Below, in pieces: positions 63,588-64,000 of a stretch of DNA of 64,000 bases. Position 1 is the first letter of the stretch. Every line of letters starts with the position of its first letter. The stretch covers positions 2,356,001 through 2,420,000 of the forward strand of contig JAKNDB010000107.1 in the NCBI GenBank assembly GCA_024305405.1, in the 5' to 3' direction. The translations under genes were made by a program, and so were the position numbers. The DNA comes from Dirofilaria immitis (taxonomy: Eukaryota > Nematoda > Chromadorea > Rhabditida > Onchocercidae). The notes below the pieces were generated by a model, which was given only the letters and a program-made list of their open reading frames with translations, made no database searches and had not been told where the DNA came from.

Positions 63588-64000
63588 AATTACAACTGTA
63601 AAAAACAATCTTATAATAATGGAATAATAAGTCAATCTGCAATTTATTATACAGTTAATTTCAAATTTTTCTACTGCGTATTTTGGATGAATTCGAATCG
63701 CCATCTCATCCTTGAGATATAATACATCATGCAATATTGCAGCTTTGATAATTAGCATTAGTAATGAAAGTCTTGAACAGTTCAAATTGACATGTTGCAT
63801 ACACAGCACCACGAATGCTGAACGATCCCTCTGATAACTGCTCAACCATTCATTTCATTATTTCTGATCAGCCAAATATATCATTATCATACTCTGTGCT
63901 ACCAGAGAACGTGAAATTCTTTATTCGATTAAAAGAGCATCGGCAACAGTTCAATAAAAACCATTTCGACGATAGTCTTTCTACGCATTTCACTTGCTTT
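63588..64000. other. Region upstream of PTGES2
   Basis: About 400 bases. The PTGES2 frame stays open upstream to 63845, but the start at 63587 gives the expected short N-terminus and the extra stretch (LSLLMLIIKAAILHDVLYLK) has no homology. No other feature seen before the window end. Confidence 0.45.

Noticed and set aside
1..64000. Endosymbiont (Wolbachia) insert, transposon, rRNA or CRISPR array
   Set aside because: All recognisable coding stretches are intron-bearing animal genes; no bacterial gene fragment, transposase, rRNA or regularly spaced repeat array was seen. A genome-wide search could still find short inserts.

Overview
The window reads as nuclear DNA of a nematode, most likely a filarial or other spirurid worm. 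It is AT-rich, genes are split into many exons of roughly 60-300 bases with GTAAGT-like donors and TTTCAG-like acceptors, several start codons sit just behind an acceptor as expected for spliced-leader trans-splic­ing, and the BAF protein closely resembles nematode BAF-1. The species cannot be fixed from sequence alone. I assigned genes by translating exons and comparing them with remembered protein families; no database search was run.

Plus strand, left part: the 3' end of the mitochondrial DNA helicase Twinkle (41-899); TSEN34, a catalytic subunit of the tRNA-splicing endonuclease (2972-5550); LSM2 (6558-7250); a 3.8 kb AT-rich gap; the 3'-5' exoribonuclease DIS3L2 (11092-18903), which carries an intron-containing tRNA-Tyr in one of its introns; the ribosome quality control factor NEMF (20147-26629); and hnRNP L (27116-32158). 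Minus strand, centre: PSMD9 (34573-32761) and BAF-1 (36958-36075). Plus strand: a mitochondrial folate/FAD-type carrier like SLC25A32 (38202-41203). Minus strand, right part: IFT172 (56646-41987, 38 exons), alpha-tubulin acetyltransferase of the ATAT1/MEC-17 family (59173-57563) and PTGES2 (63587-61390).

Most of these are housekeeping genes. Five act on RNA (TSEN34, LSM2, DIS3L2, NEMF through stalled ribosomes, hnRNP L), and the neighbouring IFT172 and ATAT genes both belong to cilium/microtubule biology. I saw no insertion sequence, CRISPR array, rRNA gene or recognisable endosymbiont insert.

The most striking observation is technical or evolutionary rather than a new system: about 26 places where the reading frame of an otherwise well conserved exon breaks by exactly one base, nearly always inside a run of A or T (a few in short G or C runs). 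Almost all are one base too short. They affect TSEN34, DIS3L2, NEMF, PSMD9, IFT172, ATAT and PTGES2, while hnRNP L, BAF-1, LSM2, SLC25A32 and the Twinkle fragment are clean. Uncorrected run-length errors in the assembly are the simplest explanation. Anyone using this annotation should not read these genes as pseudogenes.
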